This document shows, in pieces, positions 1 through 8,051 of a stretch of 64,000 bases of DNA. Position numbers and translations under genes: made by a program. The stretch is from Microcoleus sp. FACHB-61 (GTDB lineage Bacteria > Cyanobacteriota > Cyanobacteriia > Cyanobacteriales > Microcoleaceae): positions 1 through 64,000 of the forward strand of contig JACJNY010000037.1 in the NCBI GenBank assembly GCA_014695295.1, in the 5' to 3' direction. The notes beneath the pieces are model-generated. The model was not told the origin of the DNA. It ran no database searches and saw only the letters and a list, made by a program, of their open reading frames with translations. Position 1 is the stretch's first letter. Every line of letters begins with the position of its first letter.

Positions 1-1185
1 TTCTGGGGTCATATCTACTCGGTTTATCGTATTGTCTCTGATTTCTATTCTCTCATCAATTTGCTGGTAATTTTCCTCAGCATTTATACTTACTGCAAAA
101 CTGGGATGCTCCCTTGTGAAAGTTCCACCGGGAATAGCAATCATTTCCAAATTTACGCGATTACCCAAGTCTTCAGTAAAGGATTGCAACTGAGAGAATT
201 TTGGTTGAGATTTAGCTGATATTTGAGTAGATGCTACTGGTGAAGGCTGAAAGGGTTTTGCTTGTGGTGGTGCTGATATTTGAGTAGGTGCTAATGAGAC
301 AGGATTAAGAGCTTGAAATACTTCTGCTGCTGATTGATAACGCGCACCCACTGGAAACTGGAGCATTTTATCTAATACTTGCCCCAAATCATTGCTGATA
401 GAAAGTGCCTTATTTTTCCATACCCATTGCATTTGCATCGGGTCAAAAAGTTCGTCAATTAAAGTTCCCTTTTTTTCTTCCAGCAAACACCCAGTTAATA
501 ACCGAATGCAAGTTACACCAAGACTGTACAAGTCACTCGCTGGAAAAACATGACCTTGCATTTGTTCGGGTGCTGCATAACCAGGAGTACCAGTCACAGT
601 TCCCACTCTAGTCAAAACACTACCGCTCAATTCCTTGGCAACTCCAAAGTCAATCAACACTAGAGAACCGTGAGAATTTCTAATGATGTTTTCCGGCTTA
701 ATATCTCGGTGAATTACCTTTTGCTTGTGCACAAAATCTAATATCGGTAGCAATTCAGTCAGTAATTGCTTAATCTGTTTTTCGCTAAAATTTCCCTGTT
801 TCTGTAATTCTTTTAATAAATCCTCGCCGTCTATAAATTCTTGTACTAGATAGAAGCGTTTATCTAGTTCAAAAAATGCCAATAAATCAGGGATTTGAGG
901 GTGTTTCCCTAAGTCTCGCAGTCTCACTGCTTCTTGTTTGAATAACTCTGTCGCTTTCTGGATGGCGGCACTCCCTTGTAGTTGCGGGAGAAATTGTTTG
1001 ATCACACAGATTGTATCGAGTCGGTGTTCGTCTACGGCTTTGAATGTACGACCGAAACCTCCTTCGGAAATGTATTTGACTGCTCGGTATCTGTCTCCGA
1101 GGAGCAGTTTGTTGCTGCAGCGTTGGCAGAATTTGGTGATGGGTGGGTTTGGATGCTGGCAGTCGGGATTAAGGCATTGACTCAT
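1..1185 (-). CDS. Serine/threonine protein kinase with N-terminal zinc ribbon, C-terminus cut by window edge
   Basis: Reading leftward from the ATG at 1185, 395 codons stay open to the window edge, so the 3' end is missing. Residues 4-23 hold four cysteines (C4, C9, C20, C23) as a zinc ribbon. A Hanks-type kinase domain follows, with a glycine loop (GEGGFG-like, about 40-45), VIKQF lysine (K63), HRDIKPENII and DFGVAK. After a Pro/Ser/Gln-rich linker the last residues read NLEMIAIPGGTF, which resembles the start of a formylglycine-generating-enzyme-like (SUMF1) domain, a fusion common in cyanobacteria. The kinase presumably phosphorylates Ser/Thr targets, and the role of the C-terminal domain is unknown. 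The kinase call is strong; the FGE-like domain is tentative because most of it lies outside. Confidence 0.9.
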   Translation of the reverse strand, partial: MSQCLNPDCQHPNPPITKFCQRCSNKLLLGDRYRAVKYISEGGFGRTFKAVDEHRLDTICVIKQFLPQLQGSAAIQKATELFKQEAVRLRDLGKHPQIPDLLAFFELDKRFYLVQEFIDGEDLLKELQKQGNFSEKQIKQLLTELLPILDFVHKQKVIHRDIKPENIIRNSHGSLVLIDFGVAKELSGSVLTRVGTVTGTPGYAAPEQMQGHVFPASDLYSLGVTCIRLLTGCLLEEKKGTLIDELFDPMQMQWVWKNKALSISNDLGQVLDKMLQFPVGARYQSAAEVFQALNPVSLAPTQISAPPQAKPFQPSPVASTQISAKSQPKFSQLQSFTEDLGNRVNLEMIAIPGGTFTREHPSFAVSINAEENYQQIDERIEIRDNTINRVDMTPE

Positions 1186-1273
1186 AATTTTTTTTGGTTT
1201 AATATTTTTAGATTAACATAATTTACTTATTTTAATACCAGTTGCCAACAAGCTACTGTTTGACGATTAGACC

Positions 1274-1361
1274 CTCGATCCCCCCTAGCCCCCCTTAATA
1301 AGGGGGGGACAAGAGTGAGCGTCAAAGTCCCCCTTATTAAGGGGGATTTAGGGGGATCGAG
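1274..1361. repeat. Imperfect inverted repeat, MITE-like or bidirectional terminator
   Basis: The outer arms CTCGATCCCCC (left) and GGGGGATCGAG (right) are inverted. Each arm also contains its own CCCCTTAATAAGGGG-type palindrome. The element sits between the start of the kinase gene and the 3' end of the uracil-DNA glycosylase gene. It could fold into a long hairpin and end transcription of the glycosylase gene, or be a small non-autonomous element. Confidence 0.6.
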
Positions 1362-1394
1362 ACTCTCGTAAAAGCGAGATTTATCATGTTCTCT

Positions 1395-2081
1395 TTAACT
1401 TACCGTTTTAAATTCATCCAATTTGGCTTTTATTGCCTGCATATCTTGCCACATAAACCATTTCGGAGTTTCCGGTTCGCGGGAGGGGTTTCGCAGCAGG
1501 TACGACGGGTGAAAAATAGGCATACACAAACGATTTTCCCATTCAATCCACTGACCTCTAATTTTACTAATGGGTCGCTTGTCGCTTAGCAAACCTTTGA
1601 GGGCTGTTGCACCAGTTAATAAAATAATTTTGGGGTCTAAGATCCGAATTTGTTCGAGCAAGTAAGGTTTACAAGCTTCGATTTCTTTTGCTGTCGGAGG
1701 GCGATTGTTGGGAGGGCGACATTTGATGACGTTGGCAATGAATACGTCGGTTTCTGCACTCAATCCCACGGATTCTAAAATCTTATCTAACAGTTTGCCC
1801 GATCGCCCGACGAAGGGCAATCCGGTTTCGTCTTCGTTTTGTCCGGGCGCTTCTCCCACAATCAAAATTGAGGCTTGAGGATTGCCGCGCCCGATGACGG
1901 CGTGAGTGCGGCTGTTGCCCAATTCGCAGCGGTAGCAGCGGTTGCAGTGCTCGCCGATTTGTTCCATATTTTGATATGTGCCGGGAGGAATAGGAATTTT
2001 GGCATTTGCTGGTATTGAGTCTGTTTGGAAAGTGGCACTTTGATTGTTGTCAAAAAGGCTGAGTTGCAAGTCGCTGGACAT
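1395..2081 (-). CDS. Family 4 uracil-DNA glycosylase (4Fe-4S)
   Basis: The protein removes uracil from DNA in base excision repair. Its 228 residues carry motif A GEAPGQNED (76-84) and motif B HPSYLLR (191-197). Cysteines C49, C52, C121 and C137 have the spacing (CxxC, then 16 residues apart) of the iron-sulfur cluster ligands of family 4 enzymes. The first 40 residues are a low-complexity extension before the conserved domain, as often seen in cyanobacterial versions. The gene is monocistronic and divergent from the phosphoribosyltransferase gene. E. coli-type family 1 Ung motifs are absent, so the family 4 assignment is secure. Confidence 0.93.
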   Translation of the reverse strand: MSSDLQLSLFDNNQSATFQTDSIPANAKIPIPPGTYQNMEQIGEHCNRCYRCELGNSRTHAVIGRGNPQASILIVGEAPGQNEDETGLPFVGRSGKLLDKILESVGLSAETDVFIANVIKCRPPNNRPPTAKEIEACKPYLLEQIRILDPKIILLTGATALKGLLSDKRPISKIRGQWIEWENRLCMPIFHPSYLLRNPSREPETPKWFMWQDMQAIKAKLDEFKTVS

Positions 2082-2271
2082 ACTTTTTACAATTAGGGAG
2101 TTTTTTTTGAGTCTAGAGTTTATAGTTTAGATCGGGTTGCGTGATTTGAGATTGGCTAGAATTGTATGCGATGCTGTCGATTCCCTACGGGATAGCTACG
2201 CTTCACGCACAATCTCCAATTAACATTCGCAGAATCTCCAATTTTTTGGTTGAGCTCGTACAGGCAAAAAT

Positions 2272-2943
2272 ATGTTCTCTAACCCGTTTTTTGACGATCG
2301 CGCCGATGCAGGCGAAAAACTGGCCGAGGCAGTTGTGGGCGAGCTCGGCAACTTGAATTTAACGGCACAGGAGGCTGTTAAACCGATTGTTTACGCCTTG
2401 CCGCGCGGGGGTTTGCCCGTTGCTGTGCCGATTGCGCGGCGCTTGGGCTGTCCTTTGGATGTGGTTGTCGCCAAGAAAATTACTCGCCCAGATAATTTAG
2501 AATTGGCGATCGGGGCTGCAACTGCTGACGGTCACGTTCTCTGGGAAAAGCAAAAGCTGCAGAATTGGCGCTTGCAAAAATCAGCCCTGCCCGTGGCTCA
2601 AAATAATGCTCAATCTCTGCTGGCAGATTTGTCTCCGGGACGCCCAAATGTCAGCGCGGCGGGCGCTTTGGCGATTTTGGTAGATGACGGCATTGCTACG
2701 GGGATGACGATGGCTGTGGCGGCTAAGGCTTTGCAGTCGCAGCAACCGGCAGCTTTGTGGATTTGCGCGCCTGTCGCCCCGGCAGAGTTGATAGGATTTT
2801 TGGCCAAAATGGGCGATAAGGCGATCGTCCTGAAGACTCCTCACCCTTTTTACAGTGTCAGTCGCTTTTACGGGCAATTTCCGCAGGTTGAGACTGCGGA
2901 GGCTTTAAGGTGTTTGCAGCAACAAACTGAATGGCGATCGTAG
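2272..2943 (+). CDS. Phosphoribosyltransferase-family protein
   Basis: This 223-residue protein has the type I phosphoribosyltransferase fold signature. The PRPP loop ILVDDGIATGMT (about 137-148) is clear, and an N-terminal ALPRGGLPVA segment matches the flexible-loop region of this family. The substrate cannot be read from the sequence. Relatives in bacteria are often annotated simply as phosphoribosyltransferase and sometimes sit near hydrolases. Here it stands alone, followed after 42 bp by a small membrane protein gene on the same strand. The N-terminus FFDDRADAGEKLA is typical of the family, which supports the chosen ATG. Confidence 0.85.
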   Translation: MFSNPFFDDRADAGEKLAEAVVGELGNLNLTAQEAVKPIVYALPRGGLPVAVPIARRLGCPLDVVVAKKITRPDNLELAIGAATADGHVLWEKQKLQNWRLQKSALPVAQNNAQSLLADLSPGRPNVSAAGALAILVDDGIATGMTMAVAAKALQSQQPAALWICAPVAPAELIGFLAKMGDKAIVLKTPHPFYSVSRFYGQFPQVETAEALRCLQQQTEWRS

Positions 2944-2985
2944 GTTAAGCTAGAAACCTAAATCCAAAAGCTCGATCGCTAAAAC

Positions 2986-3276
2986 ATGAGACCTTGGCAA
3001 TATTGGTTGGACACTTTGATTCTGTCTACTCAGCACAATCCGCCTCGCTTTGTTGAGTTGGTGATGTTGACTTTGGCGATGATTTTGCTCGGGCTGTGGA
3101 GTGTAACATTGCAGTGGCAGTATTTAACGCTGTCTTTGAGTTATATAATTGGTTCGTCTTTTTCAATTTTGGTGCGGGAATCCCTCGGCCCGCAGCCTCA
3201 ATTTCAGCTAACTCACCTGACAGCTTTGTTGTTATTAATTATCAGTTTTTATAGTTTTGCTGAACTGATTAGATAG
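2986..3276 (+). CDS. Small membrane protein of unknown function
   Basis: I do not recognise this 96-residue protein. Three hydrophobic stretches (about 22-42, 46-63 and 76-94) suggest two or three membrane helices, with a short polar loop around 64-75. It starts 42 bp after the phosphoribosyltransferase gene on the same strand and could be cotranscribed. The sequence looks protein-like rather than random, with no rare-codon clusters. Confidence 0.65.
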   Translation: MRPWQYWLDTLILSTQHNPPRFVELVMLTLAMILLGLWSVTLQWQYLTLSLSYIIGSSFSILVRESLGPQPQFQLTHLTALLLLIISFYSFAELIR

Positions 3277-3393
3277 TTAAGGCAGTTGGGATTTGTAGAG
3301 GCTGGTTTTACAAGGTCATTGCCAAGGTGGTGAAGCAATTGCAGAACTTATGTAGCAATCCTCAGCGGGTTGTCAACTAGATGTTTTTTTGAA

Positions 3394-3440
3394 CGAACCG
3401 CGAAGACGCGAAGGACGCGAAGGAAGAGAAGAGAAGATCG
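3394..3440. repeat. Short GCGAAG/GAC tandem repeat
   Basis: The stretch GCGAAGACGCGAAGGACGCG and following bases repeat a unit close to GACGCGAAG, then drift into GAAGAGAA. This kind of degenerate low-copy repeat is common between genes in filamentous cyanobacteria. No function is apparent. Confidence 0.5.
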
Positions 3441-3474
3441 AGAGTTCACAAATCATTAGCCATCATCCTATATT

Positions 3475-3846
3475 CTAATGGGATTGATGTAAAATTATGC
3501 GGTTGCCTGCAGGATCGAAGGCATAGATTTCTAGACCGTGAGAAGCTTTTATAATTTCTCCGCTGGGCGGATAACCTAAAGCCCAAATTCGGGCGATCGC
3601 AGTTTCGATATCGCTGACTTCCAAACACAAACTGATCCCTGTTTTTGCTCGATTTGCAAATTCCGATTTGTGGGAATCTTTGGGTTTGAATATGCCGAGT
3701 CTTAAGCCGGGTAGTTGAAATTCAGCATAAGTATTGGGAATGTAAGGGTTTGGTTCTATATCGAGAAATTTTGTGTAAAATTTAACGAGAACTTCTTTAT
3801 CAAGGTCTGCTAAAGTCACTAGGGCGGCGCTGTATTGGAAACTCAT
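3475..3846 (-). CDS. VOC (glyoxalase/bleomycin-resistance) family protein
   Basis: The protein matches the vicinal oxygen chelate fold, with an opening beta strand and helix (YSAALVTLADLDKEVLVKFY), a central FQLPGLRLGIF strand and a closing GLEIYAFDPAGNRIILHQ strand. I chose the ATG at 3846, where the domain begins (123 residues). An upstream ATG at 3915 would add 23 unconserved residues and overlap the histidine phosphatase gene. That gene ends 46 bp upstream on the same strand, so the two may be cotranscribed. The substrate is unknown. The final E/H metal ligands of true glyoxalase I cannot be assigned confidently. Confidence 0.8.
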   Translation of the reverse strand: MSFQYSAALVTLADLDKEVLVKFYTKFLDIEPNPYIPNTYAEFQLPGLRLGIFKPKDSHKSEFANRAKTGISLCLEVSDIETAIARIWALGYPPSGEIIKASHGLEIYAFDPAGNRIILHQSH

Positions 3847-3892
3847 ATAAATTGGTAATGGGGAATTGATAATATTATAACTTTCTATGTAT

Positions 3893-4513
3893 TTAAAATC
3901 CTCGTATTCGTCCAACTATTTGAGTTTTACCTTGTCGAGATCCTTTGAGAATAACAGCTTCGCCGCTTTGCGGTACAATATCAGTAATCGCGGTAATATT
4001 TACTTGATGCGTTACCATAATAATCGCGCCTTTAGTGTTGCGGCTGTCAACAATTAATTTGCGAATGGTCGCTGTTTGTTGGGCTTCTTTGCTGCTGTCG
4101 CTAAAGAACGAGTTCAACGCTGGGAACGGTTCGACTTTGCCTAAATTTATCAGTTTTGCTGTTTCCAAACACCTACACCACTGACTCGATAAAACTCTGG
4201 CAACTTTGATGTTGCGGTTGCGAAATTCGGCTCCAATTTGCTTGGCTTGGGTTCTTCCCTGTGCAGATAAATTGCGCTGGGTGGAACAGTCGCCCAACTT
4301 AAAGTTAGCAGGATCTCCGGTGCCTGGGGCGATCGCGTGTCGCATTGCTACGACCAACCCCGTCTCACCCCGCTGCAACAATTGCCACCCTGCTGGAGTT
4401 TGCGCGTTGGTTGCTGCGTCAGAACTTGCAGTTGCAATCATTAAGCCGATCGACAATACTAAAGCTAGCGACCGGAAAAACCATTTCCAGTTAAGGTAAA
4501 TCCGCGCAGCCAT
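3893..4513 (-). CDS. Exported histidine phosphatase family protein
   Basis: This 206-residue protein belongs to the histidine phosphatase (phosphoglycerate mutase-like) superfamily. The phosphoacceptor motif appears as MRHAIAPG (R58, H59) and the second catalytic histidine as VTHQVNITA near residue 168. Residues 1-34 have a charged start, a hydrophobic core (SLALVLSIGLMIA) and an Ala-rich end, as in a signal peptide, so it probably acts in the periplasm. The RHA in place of RHG is typical of the secreted bacterial subgroup. The substrate is not known. The VOC gene follows on the same strand. Confidence 0.85.
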   Translation of the reverse strand: MAARIYLNWKWFFRSLALVLSIGLMIATASSDAATNAQTPAGWQLLQRGETGLVVAMRHAIAPGTGDPANFKLGDCSTQRNLSAQGRTQAKQIGAEFRNRNIKVARVLSSQWCRCLETAKLINLGKVEPFPALNSFFSDSSKEAQQTATIRKLIVDSRNTKGAIIMVTHQVNITAITDIVPQSGEAVILKGSRQGKTQIVGRIRGF

Positions 4514-4568
4514 TGGTGCAGAGGTTAGAAATTAACTTATCATATTATAATACAACAAATATTGCTCT

Positions 4569-5036
4569 ATGGAACTCACCAATTTTATTGCTCTGTCTGT
4601 CATTGTTACCCTCGTGCTGGGGATTGGGTTGGGAACAATGACTTGGGCTTACTTCGGCAAGGGCAGCATTTCTGTACTCTTTAAAGAACCAATTTTAACT
4701 TACCCAGAATTTCCAGATACCGACAGCGGCAGTAAAGCTTCCGTTTATTTCCAACAAGGAATTGAGGCTTATCAGTCGGGAAAGTACCGCCAAGCCAAAG
4801 ATAAATTTACCAGCGCTATAGAACAAGTTTCAACTTTGGCAGAAGCTTACCACAATCGCGCCTTGGCTTTTGCAAATTTGCGATCGGATGACGAGGCTGT
4901 TGCAGATTTGATCCGTGCCAGCGAATTATACCAACAGCAGGGGGCTGGATTTGCGATCGACACGATCAAACAAAATCTTGCAGCCTTGAAGCAGCGCAAG
5001 TTAGAACGAGAAAAACAAAAAGCAGTAGCGACATAA
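4569..5036 (+). CDS. Membrane-anchored tetratricopeptide repeat protein
   Basis: The 155-residue protein starts with a single hydrophobic helix (about 6-30), followed by a linker and about two TPR units (58-125) with typical YFQQGIEAYQSGKYRQAKDKF and AEAYHNRALAFANLRSDDEA patterns. The C-terminal tail is Lys/Glu-rich. TPR proteins of this kind act as scaffolds at the membrane, but the partner is not known. The gene is divergent from the histidine phosphatase gene and is followed by a strong hairpin at 5091-5131. Confidence 0.8.
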   Translation: MELTNFIALSVIVTLVLGIGLGTMTWAYFGKGSISVLFKEPILTYPEFPDTDSGSKASVYFQQGIEAYQSGKYRQAKDKFTSAIEQVSTLAEAYHNRALAFANLRSDDEAVADLIRASELYQQQGAGFAIDTIKQNLAALKQRKLEREKQKAVAT

Positions 5037-5090
5037 ATTATTAGGTTTTGCCCGTGGAACTAAACCCAAACCTAGAGCTTTGGTCTTAAA

Positions 5091-5131
5091 AACCCGGTTT
5101 CTTTAATGCCTTTCGGCAAAGAAACCGGGTT
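5091..5131 (+). terminator. Hairpin of the AAACCGGGTTT family, likely terminator
   Basis: The arms AACCCGGTTTCTTT and AAAGAAACCGGGTT are perfectly inverted, with an inner GCC-TTTC-GGC stem. It lies 54 bp after the TPR protein gene. The same arm sequence appears after the P-type ATPase gene at 41607-41639. It is probably a dispersed palindrome that serves as a bidirectional terminator. Confidence 0.7.
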
Positions 5132-5187
5132 GGTTTACAGAATTTTTATTAAAGTTGAACATCAAGATTTAACCTTGTCCCGAACAG

Positions 5188-5514
5188 CTAAACTTTTCTG
5201 GCACCTTCTATTTGGTCAATTTTAGAAATCAGCATTTCTCGGCTAGATGCCACAACTCGATAATTAGTAATTGGATCGTAAGCTTCCCACTCTTGAGTCA
5301 CTTCGCTGTCTTGCCAAAAAAACCATTCCCGGTAAATTTCGCCGTCATCAATGTCGCCGCACAAGGGAAGCCAATCATCTCCTCCCAAGCTCTCAAAGTC
5401 TCCTCCTACTAAGTCAATCCAAGCTGCAAGGATACAAGATTCAATAGGATTATTGTTAACAGTAACTGTGTTAGATTGAACAGAAGTTTCGGGAAAACAA
5501 ACTGTGGATTTCAT
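5188..5514 (-). CDS. Conserved hypothetical protein, acidic
   Basis: I do not recognise a named family. The 108-residue protein is acidic and rich in Trp and aromatic residues (DDWLPLCGDI, EWFFWQD), with no signal peptide or membrane helix. The C-terminus has an amphipathic helix (REMLISKIDQIEGARKV). The base composition and GATCG usage match the neighbourhood. It stands alone, convergent with the TPR gene across the hairpin. Function unknown. Confidence 0.6.
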   Translation of the reverse strand: MKSTVCFPETSVQSNTVTVNNNPIESCILAAWIDLVGGDFESLGGDDWLPLCGDIDDGEIYREWFFWQDSEVTQEWEAYDPITNYRVVASSREMLISKIDQIEGARKV

Positions 5515-5986
5515 AAGCTGTACCTGAATGTTATGTTATTAATTTATAAAAAAATCCTCTACCGCAGTGACAGCAGAATGCCACTATCCCAACCTCCACA
5601 GTTCCCACCTCGAAAAACCTGGACACTCAAAGCGCTCAAATGCAGCTTCTGTATGACTTGAGAGCGTTCTGAGTCAATTCGCGGCAGAGGCTAAATTGAG
5701 CCAATTTGCCAACTGGCACTGCAGAAAGCCCGATCGGTCAAATATAGCTGGCGAAGGATCTCGCGCATTAAGGAGCGAAGACAGCCCGACTGCCAATTGT
5801 ATACTTGGTAAATTGGCGAGTTTCAGTACAGTTTTTGTGGTAAAATTAGCAGTAACCAGACTTTCGTACCGACAGCCTGGTCTTGTCAAAAGCTTTCCAA
5901 CGAGCTTTCCAACCGTGGTGCGATCGCCAGTTTTGATTTATTGTTAATTTTGCCAAGTCCCGATCGACTATTAGGGGAAAAAAATT
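5515..5986. other. Gene-free stretch
   Basis: I see no convincing gene. A weak inverted pair GCCAATTTGCCAA (5700-5712) and TTGGTAAATTGGC (5805-5817) is present. The short open frames found on both strands have no recognisable protein character. The right end presumably holds the promoter of the small gene starting at 5987. Confidence 0.4.
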
Positions 5987-6268
5987 ATGCAAGCAACCAA
6001 CCAAGAAGGAATTATCAATCTGACAATCCACTATACCAACGGCAAACAGCAACACTTCCAGTTCATTGCGCCAGAGGGAACAGTAGGAGAGCAAGCAACT
6101 TTAGGCACTCGCCTGCACAAAATGTTGACAGCAGACCCGGTAATTCTCGAATTGGCAGATAAACTGGTAGTTATCCCAGTTCACAACATACAAAGTATTG
6201 AAATATCGCCGGTTCCTCCCAAATTGCCAGAGGGTGTCCTTTACCCAATGCGAGAAATCAAAAAATAG
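5987..6268 (+). CDS. Conserved hypothetical protein
   Basis: This 93-residue protein has alternating hydrophobic strands (IINLTIHYTNG, HFQFIAPEG, KLVVIPVHNIQSIEISP) and looks like a small beta-rich domain. It has no signal peptide, membrane helix or cysteine motif. The strand pattern and the ending with a regular IEISPVPPKLPEGV segment suggest a real, conserved cyanobacterial protein. The ATG follows a purine-rich leader (AGGGGAAAAAAATT). No function can be assigned. Confidence 0.65.
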   Translation: MQATNQEGIINLTIHYTNGKQQHFQFIAPEGTVGEQATLGTRLHKMLTADPVILELADKLVVIPVHNIQSIEISPVPPKLPEGVLYPMREIKK

Positions 6269-6428
6269 CAAAGGTGTTCTGCATCTAAATTCAACGGGAA
6301 AGGCGGGGTAAACACCTATGCCATATAGAGTTTGAAGAAACATAAGTGTACCAATAAAAGGAGAAAGAGGTTATTACAAATAAGGAGGAAAATTTAAAAA
6401 GATGTTGCTGGTCGTGCAACCAGTTCTG

Positions 6429-6520
6429 AAAAAAAATGCAACAGTAGACCAACTCCGAACCCTTATATCATCACTCATTCCCAATCTAAAATCTAAAATC
6501 TAAAATCTAAAATAGTATGA
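6429..6520 (+). repeat. Dispersed leader-like repeat, copy 1
   Basis: The stretch begins AAAAAAATGCAACAGTAGAC and ends CATTCCCAATC followed by an AAAATCTAA run and GTATGA. Two related copies lie at 25580-25660 and 28887-28960, aligned by eye through the ATGCAACTGTAGG core and a later ATTCCC. This copy lies directly before the PHP phosphoesterase gene. See findings. Confidence 0.5.
6484..6513. repeat. Heptamer tandem repeat (AATCTAA)n
   Basis: About four head-to-tail copies of the heptamer ATCTAAA. The same unit, in either orientation, recurs at 15641-15674, 22712-22732, 59027-59046 and 63411-63442. This is the short tandemly repeated repetitive sequence type well known from filamentous cyanobacteria. 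Confidence 0.8.
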
Positions 6521-6537
6521 CGATATATGTCGCGTGA

Positions 6538-7413
6538 GTGAGGGGAATAATTGCAGATTTCGCAGACTTTGACTTACCCAAAAAAATGCTAGAACTCCAC
6601 TGTCACACTACTTATTCCGACGGCACTCTCACCCCTGCCGAACTCGTAGCCGCCGCCGCGTCCTCGGGGGTTCGCGCCTTGGCCGTCACGGATCACGATA
6701 CGATGTCGGGTTGGGATGAAGCCTTTGCCGCCGCTGCTTTGCACGGTATCGAAATAGTCCCCGGACTAGAACTCAGCACCGTTCACAACGGCCGATCGCT
6801 GCACATTTTAGGTTTTTATCCCGATGCAAATAAGTTGCGCGTTCCTTTGAACGATCGCCTGGAAGGAAGGTTTCGCCGATCGCAGGAAATGGTCGAAAAA
6901 TTAGCAGCAATGGGATACGCGATCGAACTGCCAAAAACATCCCCAGGAATGGCACCGGGACGGCCTCACATTGCGTCTGCGCTGGTAAAAGCCGGTCACG
7001 CCAAATCATCGCGGGAAGCATTCGATCGCTGGCTGGGAGATGATGGCCCGGCTTATGTTCATTACGAGAAATTCTCGATCGTCGAAGGCATTGATTTACT
7101 GAAGAGTTGTGGCGCAGTACCAGTTTGGGCTCACCCTTATTTATTTCGCGGCGGCGCTGTTGAGGAAGTCTTAAAAGAATTAGTAGATGCGGGTTTAATG
7201 GGAGTTGAAGTATACCATCCCAGCCACAGTTCCAGCCAAATCCAAAAGTTGAAAGATTTGTGTCTTCATTACGGTTTGCTGGCAACTGGTGGCAGCGATT
7301 ATCACGGCCCAGATCCGGAAAGGAAAGCAGCAGATAGCACCCAATTAAATATGCTGCATTTGCCGTTAGAATTGCTCGAACCGATTAAAGTTGCTGCGGC
7401 GAGTTTGAAATAG
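6538..7413 (+). CDS. PHP domain phosphoesterase (RNase AM/YciV-like)
   Basis: The protein has the PHP metal-site motifs HCHTTYSDGTL, VTDHDTMSGWDEA, PGLELS, WAHPYLF and GGSDYHGPDPE in order, so it is a metal-dependent phosphoesterase. Relatives act as 5'-3' exoribonuclease or 3',5'-nucleoside bisphosphate phosphatase (RNase AM), which is the likely role here. The GTG start at 6538 gives 291 residues. An ATG at 6586 begins exactly at the conserved LELHCHT strand and may be the true start (275 residues). A six-codon frame (ATG at 6517, stop at 6535-6537) ends directly before the GTG. Confidence 0.88.
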   Translation: MRGIIADFADFDLPKKMLELHCHTTYSDGTLTPAELVAAAASSGVRALAVTDHDTMSGWDEAFAAAALHGIEIVPGLELSTVHNGRSLHILGFYPDANKLRVPLNDRLEGRFRRSQEMVEKLAAMGYAIELPKTSPGMAPGRPHIASALVKAGHAKSSREAFDRWLGDDGPAYVHYEKFSIVEGIDLLKSCGAVPVWAHPYLFRGGAVEEVLKELVDAGLMGVEVYHPSHSSSQIQKLKDLCLHYGLLATGGSDYHGPDPERKAADSTQLNMLHLPLELLEPIKVAAASLK

Positions 7414-7613
7414 TTTTTTAGGACGAATTTTGGCGAGGTATTCAGTGGTCAAAAAAAGGAATTCTTCGCTTTTTGAGTGAGTAATTTGCACTAAGTAAGT
7501 CATCAGAAGAAGACCGAGGTCAAGCAGAATATAAATTAATATGAAGTTAAAGGCAATTGCAGGCGAGTTGATTTTACAATGTTACTAAAGCAACTTGCCA
7601 AACGGAGCTTATT

Positions 7614-7823
7614 ATGAGTACAGAAGACAGAGCTAGGGCGATCGGCAAAAATTTAGAAGGCAAAGCTCAGGAAATTTTCGGTAATATCACGGGCAACAGA
7701 AAAGACCAGGTTGAAGGCAAAGCGAAACAAGCGGAAGCCTCCGCCCGCCACGCAGCAGAAGATGCTAAAGATGCTGTAAAAAATCTGACAAATAAAGCCA
7801 AAAGGTCGATCGACAAATTGTAG
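7614..7823 (+). CDS. CsbD family stress protein
   Basis: This 69-residue, highly charged, Lys/Ala/Glu-rich helical protein carries the CsbD-like motifs KNLEGKAQEIFGNITGN and DQVEGKAKQAE. Members are small general-stress proteins of unknown mechanism; in Bacillus csbD belongs to the sigma-B regulon. No signal peptide is present. The ATG follows an AACGGAGCTTATT leader. A hairpin with a T-rich tail lies 40 bp downstream, so it is probably a single-gene transcript. Confidence 0.9.
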   Translation: MSTEDRARAIGKNLEGKAQEIFGNITGNRKDQVEGKAKQAEASARHAAEDAKDAVKNLTNKAKRSIDKL

Positions 7824-7863
7824 AAACCGCGCTATACCAAATCCTGGCTAATAGAATTCGCTT

Positions 7864-7909
7864 CATATCAAATCCTTTGCTATCAATAGGGTTTGATATG
7901 ATTTATTTT
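7864..7909 (+). terminator. Rho-independent-like terminator after the CsbD gene
   Basis: The arms CATATCAAATCC and GGGTTTGATATG are inverted with a short loop (one G-T wobble). They are followed by ATTTATTTTTT. Position and T-rich tail fit termination of the CsbD gene. Confidence 0.65.
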
Positions 7910-8051
7910 TTGAATGTGCATAAACTGGGTGACTCCTGCGACATCTCTTCAAAAGCGCAATGGAGAAGTCCCTATTGTAAACCCGCCCCCACCCAACTCA
8001 ACCCTAAAATTCCTTACAATGAATCAATGGAAAATATCTAATTGAAAAGAC

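Noticed and set aside
3847-3915. Upstream ATG extension of the VOC protein
   Set aside because: It overlaps the preceding gene and adds 23 residues without conserved character; the ATG at 3846 starts the domain.
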